Position numbers and translations under genes: made by a program | Assembly: GCF_012971725.1 (NCBI RefSeq) | Contig: NZ_CP048833.1 | Location: 5,704,001 to 5,768,000, forward strand | Direction of reading: 5' to 3' | DNA from: Pseudomonas multiresinivorans | Lineage (GTDB): Bacteria > Pseudomonadota > Gammaproteobacteria > Pseudomonadales > Pseudomonadaceae | DNA length: 64,000 nt | The notes under the pieces: generated by a model | What the model was told of the DNA's origin: nothing | Databases searched by the model: none | Seen by the model: the letters and a program-made list of their open reading frames with translations, nothing else | Part shown: in pieces, positions 44,286 to 52,331 of the stretch | Numbering within the stretch: position 1 is the stretch's first letter | Layout: the number at the start of each line of letters is the position of its first letter

Positions 44286-46229
44286 TCACCACGGCGCCGG
44301 CCCACCGAACAACTGCCCCTGCACGCCCTGAATCCCCATCTCTTTCAACACCCGGAACTCCCCGGCCGTCTCCACGCGCTCGGCGATCAGCGGCAGGTCG
44401 ATGCTGTGCGCGGCCCGCTGCATCGCCTCGATGAACAGGCGCTTGTCGTTCTCCTGGTCGATGTGGCGGATATGGCTGCCATCAACCTTGAGGTACGCCA
44501 GCCCCAGGCGGGCCAGGTTGCCAATCATGCTGAAGCGCCCACCGAAGTGCTGCAGGCTCAGGCGATAACCCAGCTCGCCGAGACGACGGGTCAGCACCTC
44601 CAGCACCGCTTGTGCCGGCAGCTGGTCTTCCTCCAGCTCCAGGGTCAGGCGTCCGGCGAACTGCGGATGCTGCTTCAGCAAGTCGAACACTCGGGTAGTC
44701 GCCCATTCGTCGCGCAGCAGCGCGGCGGACAGGTTCAGCGCCAGCGGACGGTTATGCTTGGCCAAGTCGGCCAGCACGCTTTCGAGCATCAGCAGGTCCA
44801 GTCGCGCGGTCCAGCCGAAGCGGTCCAGCCAGGGCAGGAAGCGCCCGGCGGCGATGCTGCCGCCCTGCCCGTCCGGCAGGCGCGAGAGCACCTTGTAGTG
44901 CAGCACGACCTGCGGATCGGCGCAGGACACCACCGCCTGGAAATGCAGCTGGAAACGCTTGTGCACCAGCGCCTCGTCCAGCAACTGGTGCCAGGTGTGG
45001 CGCTCCTCCGCGACCGGTTTCGCCCCGCCCTGGAGGAAGGCCCAGCAGCTGTCGTTCTGTCGTTCGGCCTGCACCAGCGCCTCGTCGGCGCGCTGCAACA
45101 ATGCCTGTGTCGACTCGCCGGAAACGAAAGGCACCAACCCCAGGCACGCCACCGGGCTCACATCGCTGGCACCGGTGGAGACCAGCGCGGCCAGCATGCC
45201 TTCCAGGCGCATCGCCAGGGCCGGTGCGTCCTCGGGCATCAGCCCCGGCGCGAGCATCACGAACTCGCCACCGCGGCTGCGCGCCAGGGTCAAGCCGGCA
45301 CCCAGGCCCTGCCCGGCCAGGCGCAGCTGGTCCGCCACGGCCTTGAGCAACTGGTCGACACGCTGGCCGCCCAGGCGCTGGTTGAGTCCGGCGAGGTCGT
45401 TGACCCGCAGCACCAGCAGCACGCCGCTGCTGACCTGGTCCTCGGCGCTCAGTCGGTTGTGCAGTTGCATGTCGAAGAAGCGCCGGTTGCCCAGCCCGGT
45501 CAGGCTGTCCTGGTAGGCCTCGTCGCGCAGGCGTTCGCTGCGCTGGGCCTGTTCCTGGAACAGCGCCTTGAGCTTCTCCACCATCTGGTTCATCGCCTGC
45601 ACCACACGGCGCAGTTCGGGGGTACGCGGCAGCTCCGGCAGGCTGAGGAATTCGCGGCGGGCGATGGCGTGGGACTGCTCCACCATATAGTCCAGCGGCT
45701 TCAGCTGGCGGCGCAGCAGGATGGCGCCGAGCACGGCGCTGGCGATGCCGCACAGTACCAGCCAGAGCAGGCTGCCCAGGGCGCTCTGCCAGAGCTTGGC
45801 GATGGCGAACATCGGGTGGCTGAGCACCTCGACCCGTGCGGCCTGGGTCCAGCCGCGGCTGACGATGGCATCGCCACCGGCCGAATGCAGGTCGATCAGA
45901 GAAATGAACCACTGCGGCACCTTGGCCGCTACCGCGTCGGGCACACCGGTGCGCTCGACCATGACCTTGCCCGAGGCCAGGTCGATCACGCGGATGCTCT
46001 CGAAGTAGCCACTGTCGAAGATCGAACTGACCATCAGCTCGACCATCGCCGGGTCGTCGATGTTCGGCGTCAGCGACAGACCCAGCGCGGTGGCCGCGTC
46101 CTGAGCGTGGGAGCGCAGCTGGTTGCCGTACTGCTCGCGCGAGCTTTCCAGGCTGACCATGAAGCTGCCGCTGAAAGCGACCACCAGGAACAGGCAGATG
46201 GCGATCAACAACTGTTTGAACAGGGACAT
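44286..46229 (-). CDS. lapD: Cyclic di-GMP receptor LapD
   Basis: Inner-membrane receptor of 647 residues that sequesters LapG when c-di-GMP is high. Residues 1-25 and about 151-173 are transmembrane, enclosing a periplasmic output domain with the GWTQ motif at 126-129, whose tryptophan contacts LapG in the family. HAMP then leads to a degenerate GGDEF domain (RGGEF, 319-323) and a degenerate EAL domain (KVL at 446-448 in place of EAL). Both substitutions match the P. fluorescens protein, consistent with binding rather than making or breaking c-di-GMP. It is 27 bases after lapG on the same strand. Confidence 0.95.
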   Translation of the reverse strand: MSLFKQLLIAICLFLVVAFSGSFMVSLESSREQYGNQLRSHAQDAATALGLSLTPNIDDPAMVELMVSSIFDSGYFESIRVIDLASGKVMVERTGVPDAVAAKVPQWFISLIDLHSAGGDAIVSRGWTQAARVEVLSHPMFAIAKLWQSALGSLLWLVLCGIASAVLGAILLRRQLKPLDYMVEQSHAIARREFLSLPELPRTPELRRVVQAMNQMVEKLKALFQEQAQRSERLRDEAYQDSLTGLGNRRFFDMQLHNRLSAEDQVSSGVLLVLRVNDLAGLNQRLGGQRVDQLLKAVADQLRLAGQGLGAGLTLARSRGGEFVMLAPGLMPEDAPALAMRLEGMLAALVSTGASDVSPVACLGLVPFVSGESTQALLQRADEALVQAERQNDSCWAFLQGGAKPVAEERHTWHQLLDEALVHKRFQLHFQAVVSCADPQVVLHYKVLSRLPDGQGGSIAAGRFLPWLDRFGWTARLDLLMLESVLADLAKHNRPLALNLSAALLRDEWATTRVFDLLKQHPQFAGRLTLELEEDQLPAQAVLEVLTRRLGELGYRLSLQHFGGRFSMIGNLARLGLAYLKVDGSHIRHIDQENDKRLFIEAMQRAAHSIDLPLIAERVETAGEFRVLKEMGIQGVQGQLFGGPAPW

Positions 46230-46256
46230 CGTGTCTCCAGGCTCCCCCCAGAGGAG

Positions 46257-47015
46257 CTATTCGTTCGAAGGGAATCCTTCGGCCTTCATCTTCTTCAACA
46301 GGTCCTGCCAACGCGACAGCCGCTTGCTGTCGCCCACCTGCTTGCCGCCACCCGCGCCGCTGCCGGCGAGCCACAGGCCCTCGCCGTTGAAGGCGTACAC
46401 CGGCTGCAGGTCGCTGCGCTGGCTGGCCGGCAGGATGCTGCCAATCAGGTTGTCCAGCACCAGCGGCACGGCATCGGGCCTCGGGTAATAAGTCAGCACC
46501 ATATGCGCCTGGTTCAAACGCAATGCCTTGACGTAGGTAATGCGCAGCTTCTGCGCCGGCACGCCCAGGTGTCGCAGGCTGATGTACTTGGCGATGGCGA
46601 AGTCCTCGCAATCGCCGGCTCCCTTGAGCAGCGCCTCAATCGGCGTGGCCCAGTAGTCCACTTCGTGCCAGAGGCTGAGGTCGTCGGTAAAGCGCAGCTG
46701 GTCGTTGAAGAAGCGATTGACCGCCTGCAGCTGGTCGCGCTCTGCAGTCGTGGACTGCTCCGCAAGCATCTTCTGCCAGGCATCGATACGCACCTGGCCA
46801 TCGCCCAGCGGGCCGTACAGGCGCGCGGACTGCTCGCTGATCAGCTTGAAGTCCCACTCGACCTGCTGTGCGCCCGCCAGGACGAACGATGCGGCCAGCA
46901 CCAGGGCCAACGACCCTGGCCAGCAACGGCGCAACATCCTCGAACAACGGCTGAACACGATCGCGACTACTCGACTGCGAGCGCCGGCAACCAGCTGCAG
47001 GCGCAGGGGTCGCAT
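46257..47015 (-). CDS. lapG: Periplasmic cysteine protease LapG
   Basis: Calcium-dependent transglutaminase-like cysteine protease (BTLCP family) that cuts the LapA retention module at the TAAG site. With the start at 47015 the protein has 252 residues and the catalytic triad is Cys136 (GDCEDFA), His171 (AHMVLTY) and Asp188 (LVLDN), nearly the numbering in P. fluorescens. Asp135 and Glu137 flank the cysteine as calcium ligands. A signal peptide core (SLALVLAASFVLAGA) lies at about 35-49, after a long basic N-terminus; a start at 46937 would give a shorter, more classical signal peptide. No strong ribosome binding site decides this. It is upstream of lapD in one operon. Confidence 0.92.
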   Translation of the reverse strand: MRPLRLQLVAGARSRVVAIVFSRCSRMLRRCWPGSLALVLAASFVLAGAQQVEWDFKLISEQSARLYGPLGDGQVRIDAWQKMLAEQSTTAERDQLQAVNRFFNDQLRFTDDLSLWHEVDYWATPIEALLKGAGDCEDFAIAKYISLRHLGVPAQKLRITYVKALRLNQAHMVLTYYPRPDAVPLVLDNLIGSILPASQRSDLQPVYAFNGEGLWLAGSGAGGGKQVGDSKRLSRWQDLLKKMKAEGFPSNE

Positions 47016-47031
47016 GGTGCAGACTGGGCGC

Positions 47032-47069
47032 GAAAAAAACAATGGCACAATGCAATCACTGCATTGTGC
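47032..47069 (-). terminator. Terminator after sdsA1
   Basis: On the minus strand a perfect ten-base inverted repeat (gcacaatgca-gtgat-tgcattgtgc) is followed by cattg and seven Ts. It lies 57 bases beyond the sdsA1 stop and just upstream of lapG, so it would separate the two transcription units. Confidence 0.75.
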
Positions 47070-47125
47070 TATCACCGGATGACGCGGCCTGGAGAGATAT
47101 CAGCCGCGCCGGAGGGGGAGCGCGT

Positions 47126-49099
47126 TCAGCTCTTTTCGGGTGGGGTCACGATGTCGAACCAGAAGTCGAAGTCTTCGAGCATGCCGAACAGTTTTGCCAG
47201 CAGCAGAGGATTGCCCGAACTCTTGAGCTTGCCCTCGAACACCAGGCGCACCGGCGAGACCTCCTTGAGCATCAGGCGGTTGAGGTCGGCGCGGTCGATG
47301 GTGACGGTCTGCCCGGCATTTTCGCTCTGCACGCCCTTGATGTTGTTCAGGTGCGAGTTTTTCAGTTCCAGCAGGTACTGCTCGTTCTTGTCAGGCAGTA
47401 CCAGGTTGATACTGAAGTCCTCGCCCTCGGCCTTCTGCGCATTCATCCGCACGCCGAGGTAGTCGAACAGCAAGCCGGTATCCATGGCAGCCAGCGCATC
47501 GGGATTGCCCACGCGCAGCGACGGCAGGTTCCGCGGTACGCCGTTGCGCAGCTCCTGCGCGGCGACCAGGTAGCTGTTGCGCCAGCCGGCGTTCTCCGCC
47601 TGATAGCCGAGCTGCTCCAGGGCGTCGGCCTGCAGGTTGCGCGCGGCCTGGTTGGTCGGGTCGGCGAAGACCAGCTTGTTCACAACCTCCACCACCCAGC
47701 GGTACTCACCCTTGTCGAAGGAGGCCTTGGCCATCTGCAGCAGGTGATCGGCACCGCCCATGAACTCGACGTACTTCTTCGCCGAATCTTCCGGCGCCAG
47801 CGGGTTCAGCGTCGCCGGGTTGCTGTCGTAGTAGCCCAGGTACTTGTTCACCACGGCGCGCACGTTGTGGCTGACACTGCCGTGGTAGCCACGGTTGAAC
47901 CATTCGTTGGCCAGCTCCGGCGGCACCTTCAGGCGCTCATGGATCTGGTTGATGGTCACGCCCTGGTTGGCCAGGTGCAGGGTCTGATCGTTGAGGTAGC
48001 CGTACATGTCGCGCTGTTTCTCCAGGGTGCGGACGATGTCCTCGTGGCCCCAGCGCGGCCAGTTGTGCACGGCGAACATCACCTCGGCCTTGTCGCCGAA
48101 ACGGTGCAGCGCCTCGTTGATGTACTTGCTCCAGCCCAGCGGGTCGCGCGTCTCGGCACCGCGCAGGGTATAGAGGTTGTGCAGGGTGGCGGTGACGTTC
48201 TCGGCCATCAGCAGCGCCTTCTGCTGCGGCAGCCAGACGTTCATTTCCGCCGGCGATTCGGTGCCCGGGGTGTTCTGGAAGGTGAAGGGCACACCGTCGA
48301 TTTCCAGGTCCTGCAGCTCGCCTTCGATCAGCCTGGTCGGCGCGATGATGCTCAACGGACCGTGTGCCACGCCCTTGCCGATGGCCATGTCCACCTGCCC
48401 CTGCGGACCCTTGGGCAGAACAGTGCCGTACTGGTAGGTGGCACGGCGAATCATGGCGTTGCCGGCCATGACGTTTTCCTTGATCGCCGCCTCCATGAAG
48501 CCCTTGGGCGCAATGATCTGCACCTCGCCCTTGTCCACCTGCTCCTGGCTGACCAGGCCCTTCACCCCGCCGAAGTGGTCGACATGGGCATGGCTGTAGA
48601 TGATCGCGCGGATCGGCTTCTGCCCCAGCTCCTGGCTCACCAGGGCGTAGGCAGCCTTGGAGGTCGCCGGAGTGGTCAGGGTGTCGATGACGATCCAGCC
48701 GGTCTTGCCTTCGATGAAGGTGGTGTTGGCCAGGTCGTAGCCGCGCACCTGGTAGATGCCGTCGGTGACCTTGAACAGCCCATAGGACAGGTTCAACTGC
48801 GCCTGGCGCATCAGGCTGGGGTTGACGCTGCCCAGGTCCTTCGCGGCCTTGATGAAGTCGTAGTCGCCCAGTTGCCAGGCGACGCTGCCGTCATCGTTCT
48901 TGATCACCAGGTTGTCGGGGCGCTTGATCAGGCCCTTCTCCACCCGGTCGAAGTCGGCGCGGTCGTTGAACGGCAGCGTCTGGCGCACCTGTTCCTGGGC
49001 GGCTTCGGTGAAGGAGGTCGGCGGTTTGGGCTGCTCGGCGGCGACCAGCAGGCCGGGGCAGAGACCGGCCAGCAGGACGGCAGCGGAAAGACGGGACAT
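47126..49099 (-). CDS. sdsA1: Secreted alkylsulfatase, SdsA1 type (MBL fold)
   Basis: Zinc metallo-beta-lactamase-fold sulfatase of 657 residues that hydrolyses primary alkyl sulfates such as SDS. A signal peptide ends near LLVAA (residue 21). The metal-binding motif HAHVDHFGG gives His170, His172, Asp174 and His175, one residue offset from P. aeruginosa SdsA1. A helical dimerisation region follows (about 430-530), and the C-terminal SCP2-like domain that gathers hydrophobic substrate ends the protein. It is divergent from a LysR gene in the same arrangement as sdsA1/sdsB1 of P. aeruginosa. Confidence 0.92.
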   Translation of the reverse strand: MSRLSAAVLLAGLCPGLLVAAEQPKPPTSFTEAAQEQVRQTLPFNDRADFDRVEKGLIKRPDNLVIKNDDGSVAWQLGDYDFIKAAKDLGSVNPSLMRQAQLNLSYGLFKVTDGIYQVRGYDLANTTFIEGKTGWIVIDTLTTPATSKAAYALVSQELGQKPIRAIIYSHAHVDHFGGVKGLVSQEQVDKGEVQIIAPKGFMEAAIKENVMAGNAMIRRATYQYGTVLPKGPQGQVDMAIGKGVAHGPLSIIAPTRLIEGELQDLEIDGVPFTFQNTPGTESPAEMNVWLPQQKALLMAENVTATLHNLYTLRGAETRDPLGWSKYINEALHRFGDKAEVMFAVHNWPRWGHEDIVRTLEKQRDMYGYLNDQTLHLANQGVTINQIHERLKVPPELANEWFNRGYHGSVSHNVRAVVNKYLGYYDSNPATLNPLAPEDSAKKYVEFMGGADHLLQMAKASFDKGEYRWVVEVVNKLVFADPTNQAARNLQADALEQLGYQAENAGWRNSYLVAAQELRNGVPRNLPSLRVGNPDALAAMDTGLLFDYLGVRMNAQKAEGEDFSINLVLPDKNEQYLLELKNSHLNNIKGVQSENAGQTVTIDRADLNRLMLKEVSPVRLVFEGKLKSSGNPLLLAKLFGMLEDFDFWFDIVTPPEKS

Positions 49100-49156
49100 T
49101 CGGAAGGCTCCGGTATTTGTTGTTGTGCTCGCACTATGCCGGCCGTCGCGCTAATA

Positions 49157-49174
49157 ATTCCAATGCATTCCAAT
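49157..49174 (+). promoter_or_regulatory. Candidate LysR operator between sdsA1 and sdsB1
   Basis: ATTCCAAT is directly repeated with ten-base start spacing (attccaatgcattccaat), and the middle contains the palindrome AATGCATT. It lies in the 98-base divergent gap, 24 bases before the LysR start. This is a plausible binding site, assigned by position. Confidence 0.45.
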
Positions 49175-49197
49175 TTCAAAATCGATGCAGGAAGCGC

Positions 49198-50106
49198 ATG
49201 AGCGATCTTCGCCAGCTACGCCACTTCGTCGCCCTCGCCGAGCACGGCCACTTCGCCCGTGCCGCCGATGCGGTGAATCTTAGTCAACCCGCCCTGTCGC
49301 GCAGTATCCAGGCGCTGGAGGGCCAGCTGAATTGCCAGCTGGTGGACCGCAACCCGCGCGGCGTCACCCTCACCGCCCACGGCCGGCTGGTACTGGAGCA
49401 TGCCCGCCGCCTGCTGGCCGGTGATCGCGCGCTGAAGAACGCGGTGCTGCAACTGGCGGACCTGGAAACCGGCGAGCTGCGCCTGGGCGCCGGCCCCTTC
49501 CCCGGCGCGCGACTGCTGCCCCAGGTACTGGCGCGCTACAGCAGCGCACACCCGAAGGTGTCGATCCTGCTGTCCATCGAAAACTGGAGCGAATTGCAGC
49601 AGCGCCTGCTGGATGACGAGCTGGAGCTGTTCGTCGCCGACTACCGCGAACTGGAGGGCGACAGTCGCCTCGACATCCTGCCGCTGCGCGAGCACCGCGG
49701 CGTGCTGTTCTGTCGGCCGGGGCATCCGCTGATGGCCAGCCAACCTTCGCTCGACAGCGTGCTCAGCTATCCGCTGGCAGGGCCGCGCCTGCCCCGCGAC
49801 GCCCACGAGGGGCTCTCGCGCATCCTGGGCCGCGCACAGCCGTTGAGCGTGCAGTGCGATGACGTGCTGATGCTCAAGGAACTGGTGAAGGGCAGCGACG
49901 TGCTCTGCCTCGCCACCTGGGACGTGGTCGCCGCCGATGTCCAGGCTGGCAGGCTCGCCGTACTGCCCTGGCCCAATGGCGAAGTGGCCGGGCGCGGCTC
50001 TGCCTACGCGCTGGTACGGCACGCCGGCCGCAGCCTGTCGCCGGCGGCCAGCCAGTTCGTCGAGCTGTTGCTGGAGGAAGACGCGGCATTCAATGCCGCG
50101 TCATGA
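49198..50106 (+). CDS. sdsB1: LysR-family regulator, SdsB1 type
   Basis: A 302-residue LysR regulator. The N-terminal winged helix-turn-helix is clear (MSDLRQLRHFVALAEHGHFA, then AADAVNLSQPALSRSIQALE), followed by the periplasmic-binding-like effector domain. It is divergent from sdsA1 with a 98-base gap, the usual LysR layout for control of a neighbouring gene. In P. aeruginosa the counterpart SdsB1 activates sdsA1 with alkyl sulfates or their alcohols. An upstream in-frame start at 49117 would overlap the promoter region and was not used. Confidence 0.88.
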   Translation: MSDLRQLRHFVALAEHGHFARAADAVNLSQPALSRSIQALEGQLNCQLVDRNPRGVTLTAHGRLVLEHARRLLAGDRALKNAVLQLADLETGELRLGAGPFPGARLLPQVLARYSSAHPKVSILLSIENWSELQQRLLDDELELFVADYRELEGDSRLDILPLREHRGVLFCRPGHPLMASQPSLDSVLSYPLAGPRLPRDAHEGLSRILGRAQPLSVQCDDVLMLKELVKGSDVLCLATWDVVAADVQAGRLAVLPWPNGEVAGRGSAYALVRHAGRSLSPAASQFVELLLEEDAAFNAAS

Positions 50107-50175
50107 GTGCTTCCGCAGGAGGGCGTGGAGCGCGGTGATAGCCATCGGTCGCCAGGCTCCGATCGAACCGGCAAC

Positions 50176-50343
50176 TCAGCGGTGCCAGCCCTGGTAGGGG
50201 CCACCGTAGTAGGCCGGCGGTGGCGGCGCGGGGCGATAGTAGTGCGGGCGATCGCGCCAGCCTCCACGGTCGTGGTCATGCTCGTAGACCACGCAACCGG
50301 TCAACGGAAGGATCATCAATACAGCAGCGAAGAAACGACGCAT
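50176..50343 (-). CDS. Small lipoprotein
   Basis: A 55-residue lipoprotein. The basic N-terminus (MRRFFAAVLMILP) leads to a lipobox LTGC at residues 14-17, after which the mature protein is rich in His, Asp, Arg, Pro and Tyr (HDHDRGGWRDRPHYYRPAP). Such short Pro/His-rich lipoproteins are common and unassigned in Pseudomonas. A 17-residue longer start exists, but it would displace the signal peptide from the N-terminus. No function can be given. Confidence 0.75.
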   Translation of the reverse strand: MRRFFAAVLMILPLTGCVVYEHDHDRGGWRDRPHYYRPAPPPPAYYGGPYQGWHR

Positions 50344-50466
50344 GGCGCCTCCATCAAGCGAGCCGGCCGCCCCGCCGGGATGCGGGGCGTACATTCTTCC
50401 GGTCTCGCAAGATCAGACATGTCTGTCAGAAGGCGGTGCCACAGGCGAAGGTAAAGCTTGGGTAAA

Positions 50467-50724
50467 TCAGCCGTTTACAGTTTCCAGACGGCGAAGCTTG
50501 CGGCTTTGCAGATGCAGCACGCCGAACAGCAGGACCTGCACTTTCTCCGTGACCGAACGCCGACGCGCCAGCAACAGCACCTCGCCCACATGCACCACCA
50601 GCAGGATCGCGGAGAGCCATAGCAGCGGGCGATGCAGCTCGCCGAACGGATAGATCAGGTTGAGCACGGCAGCGAGCCAGAACATGGTCAGCGCGCCCTT
50701 GGCAAAGCTCAGCAATTCGGACAT
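50467..50724 (-). CDS. DUF1145-like small membrane protein
   Basis: An 85-residue protein with two to three hydrophobic segments (about 11-28 and 33-52), followed by a basic tail (RRRSVTEKVQ). Length, topology and the NLIYPFGELHRPLLWLSAIL stretch suggest the DUF1145 family of small inner-membrane proteins of unknown function. It lies upstream of the small lipoprotein gene on the same strand, separated by 123 bases. The family assignment is by eye and moderately sure. Confidence 0.7.
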   Translation of the reverse strand: MSELLSFAKGALTMFWLAAVLNLIYPFGELHRPLLWLSAILLVVHVGEVLLLARRRSVTEKVQVLLFGVLHLQSRKLRRLETVNG

Positions 50725-50918
50725 GGCGATGGATTCCTCAAGGTGAAGGTCGCAGCAGTCTGCCGCCGGCCACGCCCGCCACGCTCCTGCCTTTCGACTG
50801 GCCCGCGCACCAGGAAGCGGCGCAGCGCTTCATTTGAGGGCAGGCGAACGCCCTCCCATGCAGCGAAAAATCCATCGCGCTCTGCCGCAGCCCTTCTGCA
50901 CCGGCACTTTCGCCAACT

Positions 50919-50934
50919 TGGCACGCCGCTCGCT
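50919..50934 (+). promoter_or_regulatory. Sigma-54 (RpoN)-type promoter
   Basis: TGGCACGCCGCTCGCT matches the consensus TGGCACG-N4-TTGCW with a single mismatch, and the GG and GC dinucleotides are ten bases apart as required. It lies about 60 bases upstream of the riboswitch. RpoN control fits genes for a nitrogen source. No NtrC site was convincingly found upstream. Confidence 0.6.
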
Positions 50935-50991
50935 TTGTCTCGGCTGTGCAGGAACGATCCGAACCAAGCGGACAGCGGCACCACAATCTGA

Positions 50992-51090
50992 AATGGATGA
51001 CTAGGGTTCCGGCTCGCCAAGCGAGTGACTGGTCCGAGAGTCATCGACCTCCAGCGAGGTTACACGGCGGGACAAAAGCCCGGGAGACGA
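50992..51090 (+). ncRNA. Guanidine-I (ykkC) riboswitch
   Basis: The conserved core elements of the ykkC aptamer appear in order: CTAGGGTTCCG (51001), ACTGGTCCGAGAG (51028), ACACGGCGGGACAAAAGCCC (51062) and CGGGAGA (51081). Hairpins fit between them. Guanidine binding turns expression on in this class. The downstream genes match the guanidine carboxylase pathway. No intrinsic terminator with a T-run follows, so control could be at translation, where the SD of the first gene lies 50 bases downstream. The ends are approximate. Confidence 0.93.
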
Positions 51091-51145
51091 GAGCGACACG
51101 TGCCGCCCGACTCCTGCCTGCCCGACAATCGACTGGAGATGCTCC

Positions 51146-52210
51146 ATGCGCAAGCCCCTTCTGACCGCCCTGTTCGCCGCCGGCCTCGTCGCCTTCAGCC
51201 TCTCAGCCTCCGCCGCCGCGAAGAACAGCTTCAACCTCTGCTGGACCATCTACGCCGGCTGGATGCCCTGGGAATACGCGGCCAGCCACGGCATCGTCGA
51301 CAAGTGGGCGAAGAAGTACGGCATCGAGATCAAGGTCACCCAGCTCAACGACTACATCGAGTCGATCAACCAGTACACCGCCGGCCAGTTCGATGGCTGC
51401 ACCATGACCAACATGGACGCCCTGACCATTCCCGCCGCCGGCGGCGTCGACTCCACCGCGCTGATCGTCAGCGACTTCTCCAACGGCAACGACGGCATCG
51501 TCCTCAAGGGCGAGGGCAAGACCCTGGCCGACCTCAAGGGCCTGGACGTCAACCTGGTGGAGCTTTCCGTCTCCCACTACCTGCTCGCCCGCGCGCTGGA
51601 AAGTGCCCGCCTGAGCGAGAAGGACGTGAAGACAGTGAACACCTCCGACGCCGACATCGCCGCCGCCTTCAACACCGACGACGTGCAGGCCGTGACCACC
51701 TGGAACCCGATGCTCGCCGAGGCCCGCGCCAAGCCGGGCACCAGCGAAGTGTTCAACTCCAGCCAGATCCCCGGCGAGATCATGGACATGATGGTGGTCA
51801 ACAGCGCCGTCCTGAAGGACAACCCCGCCCTGGGCAAGGCCCTGACCGGCGCCTGGTTCGAGACCGTCGCGCTGATGCAGGGCAATAGCGCCGAAACCCG
51901 CGCCGCGCTGGAACACATGGCCAAGGCCTCGGGCACCGATCTCGCCGGTTACCAGAGCCAGCTCGCCACCACCAGGCTGTTCGCCACCCCGCAGGAGGCG
52001 CTGGCCTTCGCCACCAGCCCGAAACTGCCGGCAACCATGGACAAGGTCGCGGCCTTCTCCTTCGCCCACGGCCTGCTCGGCGAAGGCGCGAAAAGTGCCG
52101 ACGCGGTCGGCATGAGCTTCGCAGGCGGGCTGTCCACCGGCGACGCGCAGAACCTCAAGCTGCGCTTCGATCCGAGCTACGTGCAGATGGCGGCTGACGG
52201 CAAGCTCTGA
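51146..52210 (+). CDS. ABC transporter substrate-binding protein (NitT/TauT type), guanidine operon
   Basis: Periplasmic binding protein of 354 residues, often annotated as putative urea ABC transporter substrate-binding protein. A Sec signal peptide (LLTALFAAGLVAFSLSASA) ends near residue 24. The mature part starts KNSFNLCWTIYAGWMPWEYA, as in NitT/TauT-like proteins. It is the first gene after the riboswitch, so guanidine or a guanidine derivative is the likely ligand rather than urea. The next gene of the transporter (permease) begins 121 bases on, across a REP element. Confidence 0.88.
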   Translation: MRKPLLTALFAAGLVAFSLSASAAAKNSFNLCWTIYAGWMPWEYAASHGIVDKWAKKYGIEIKVTQLNDYIESINQYTAGQFDGCTMTNMDALTIPAAGGVDSTALIVSDFSNGNDGIVLKGEGKTLADLKGLDVNLVELSVSHYLLARALESARLSEKDVKTVNTSDADIAAAFNTDDVQAVTTWNPMLAEARAKPGTSEVFNSSQIPGEIMDMMVVNSAVLKDNPALGKALTGAWFETVALMQGNSAETRAALEHMAKASGTDLAGYQSQLATTRLFATPQEALAFATSPKLPATMDKVAAFSFAHGLLGEGAKSADAVGMSFAGGLSTGDAQNLKLRFDPSYVQMAADGKL

Positions 52211-52217
52211 CGCTCTT

Positions 52218-52298
52218 CGTAGGAGCGAGCTTGCTCGCGAACCGCATGACGCCTTAGCGCCAAGCGAAACCTCGTTCGCGAGCAAGCTCGCTCCTACA
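52218..52298. repeat. REP palindrome (GTAGGAGCGAGC family)
   Basis: Complete two-armed copy: cgtaggagcgagcttgctcg at the left and gttcgcgagcaagctcgctc plus ctac at the right, with a ccgcatgacgccttagcgcc core. It lies inside the operon, between the binding-protein and permease genes. Confidence 0.9.
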
Positions 52299-52331
52299 GA
52301 TAGCCCCCACCGCGACAAACAGGTACGAAGC

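Larger units (their letters stand above)
50725..51145. other. Leader region of the guanidine operon
   Basis: This 421-base gap holds no protein gene. It contains a sigma-54-like promoter (50919-50934) and a guanidine-I riboswitch (about 50992-51090). The part before 50900 shows nothing recognisable. Confidence 0.8.

Noticed and set aside
47045..47069. The perfect ten-base inverted repeat as an operator for lapG
   Set aside because: On the minus strand a T-run follows five bases later, so a terminator for sdsA1 explains it better. An operator role is not excluded.
44013..47462. A 1149-codon plus-strand frame over lapD, lapG and sdsA1
   Set aside because: LapD and LapG have intact catalytic and binding motifs on the minus strand, and the plus-strand frame begins in a repeat element.
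47042..49201. A 719-codon plus-strand frame over sdsA1
   Set aside because: The minus-strand frame carries the HAHVDHFGG motif and a signal peptide; the plus frame has no recognisable domain.
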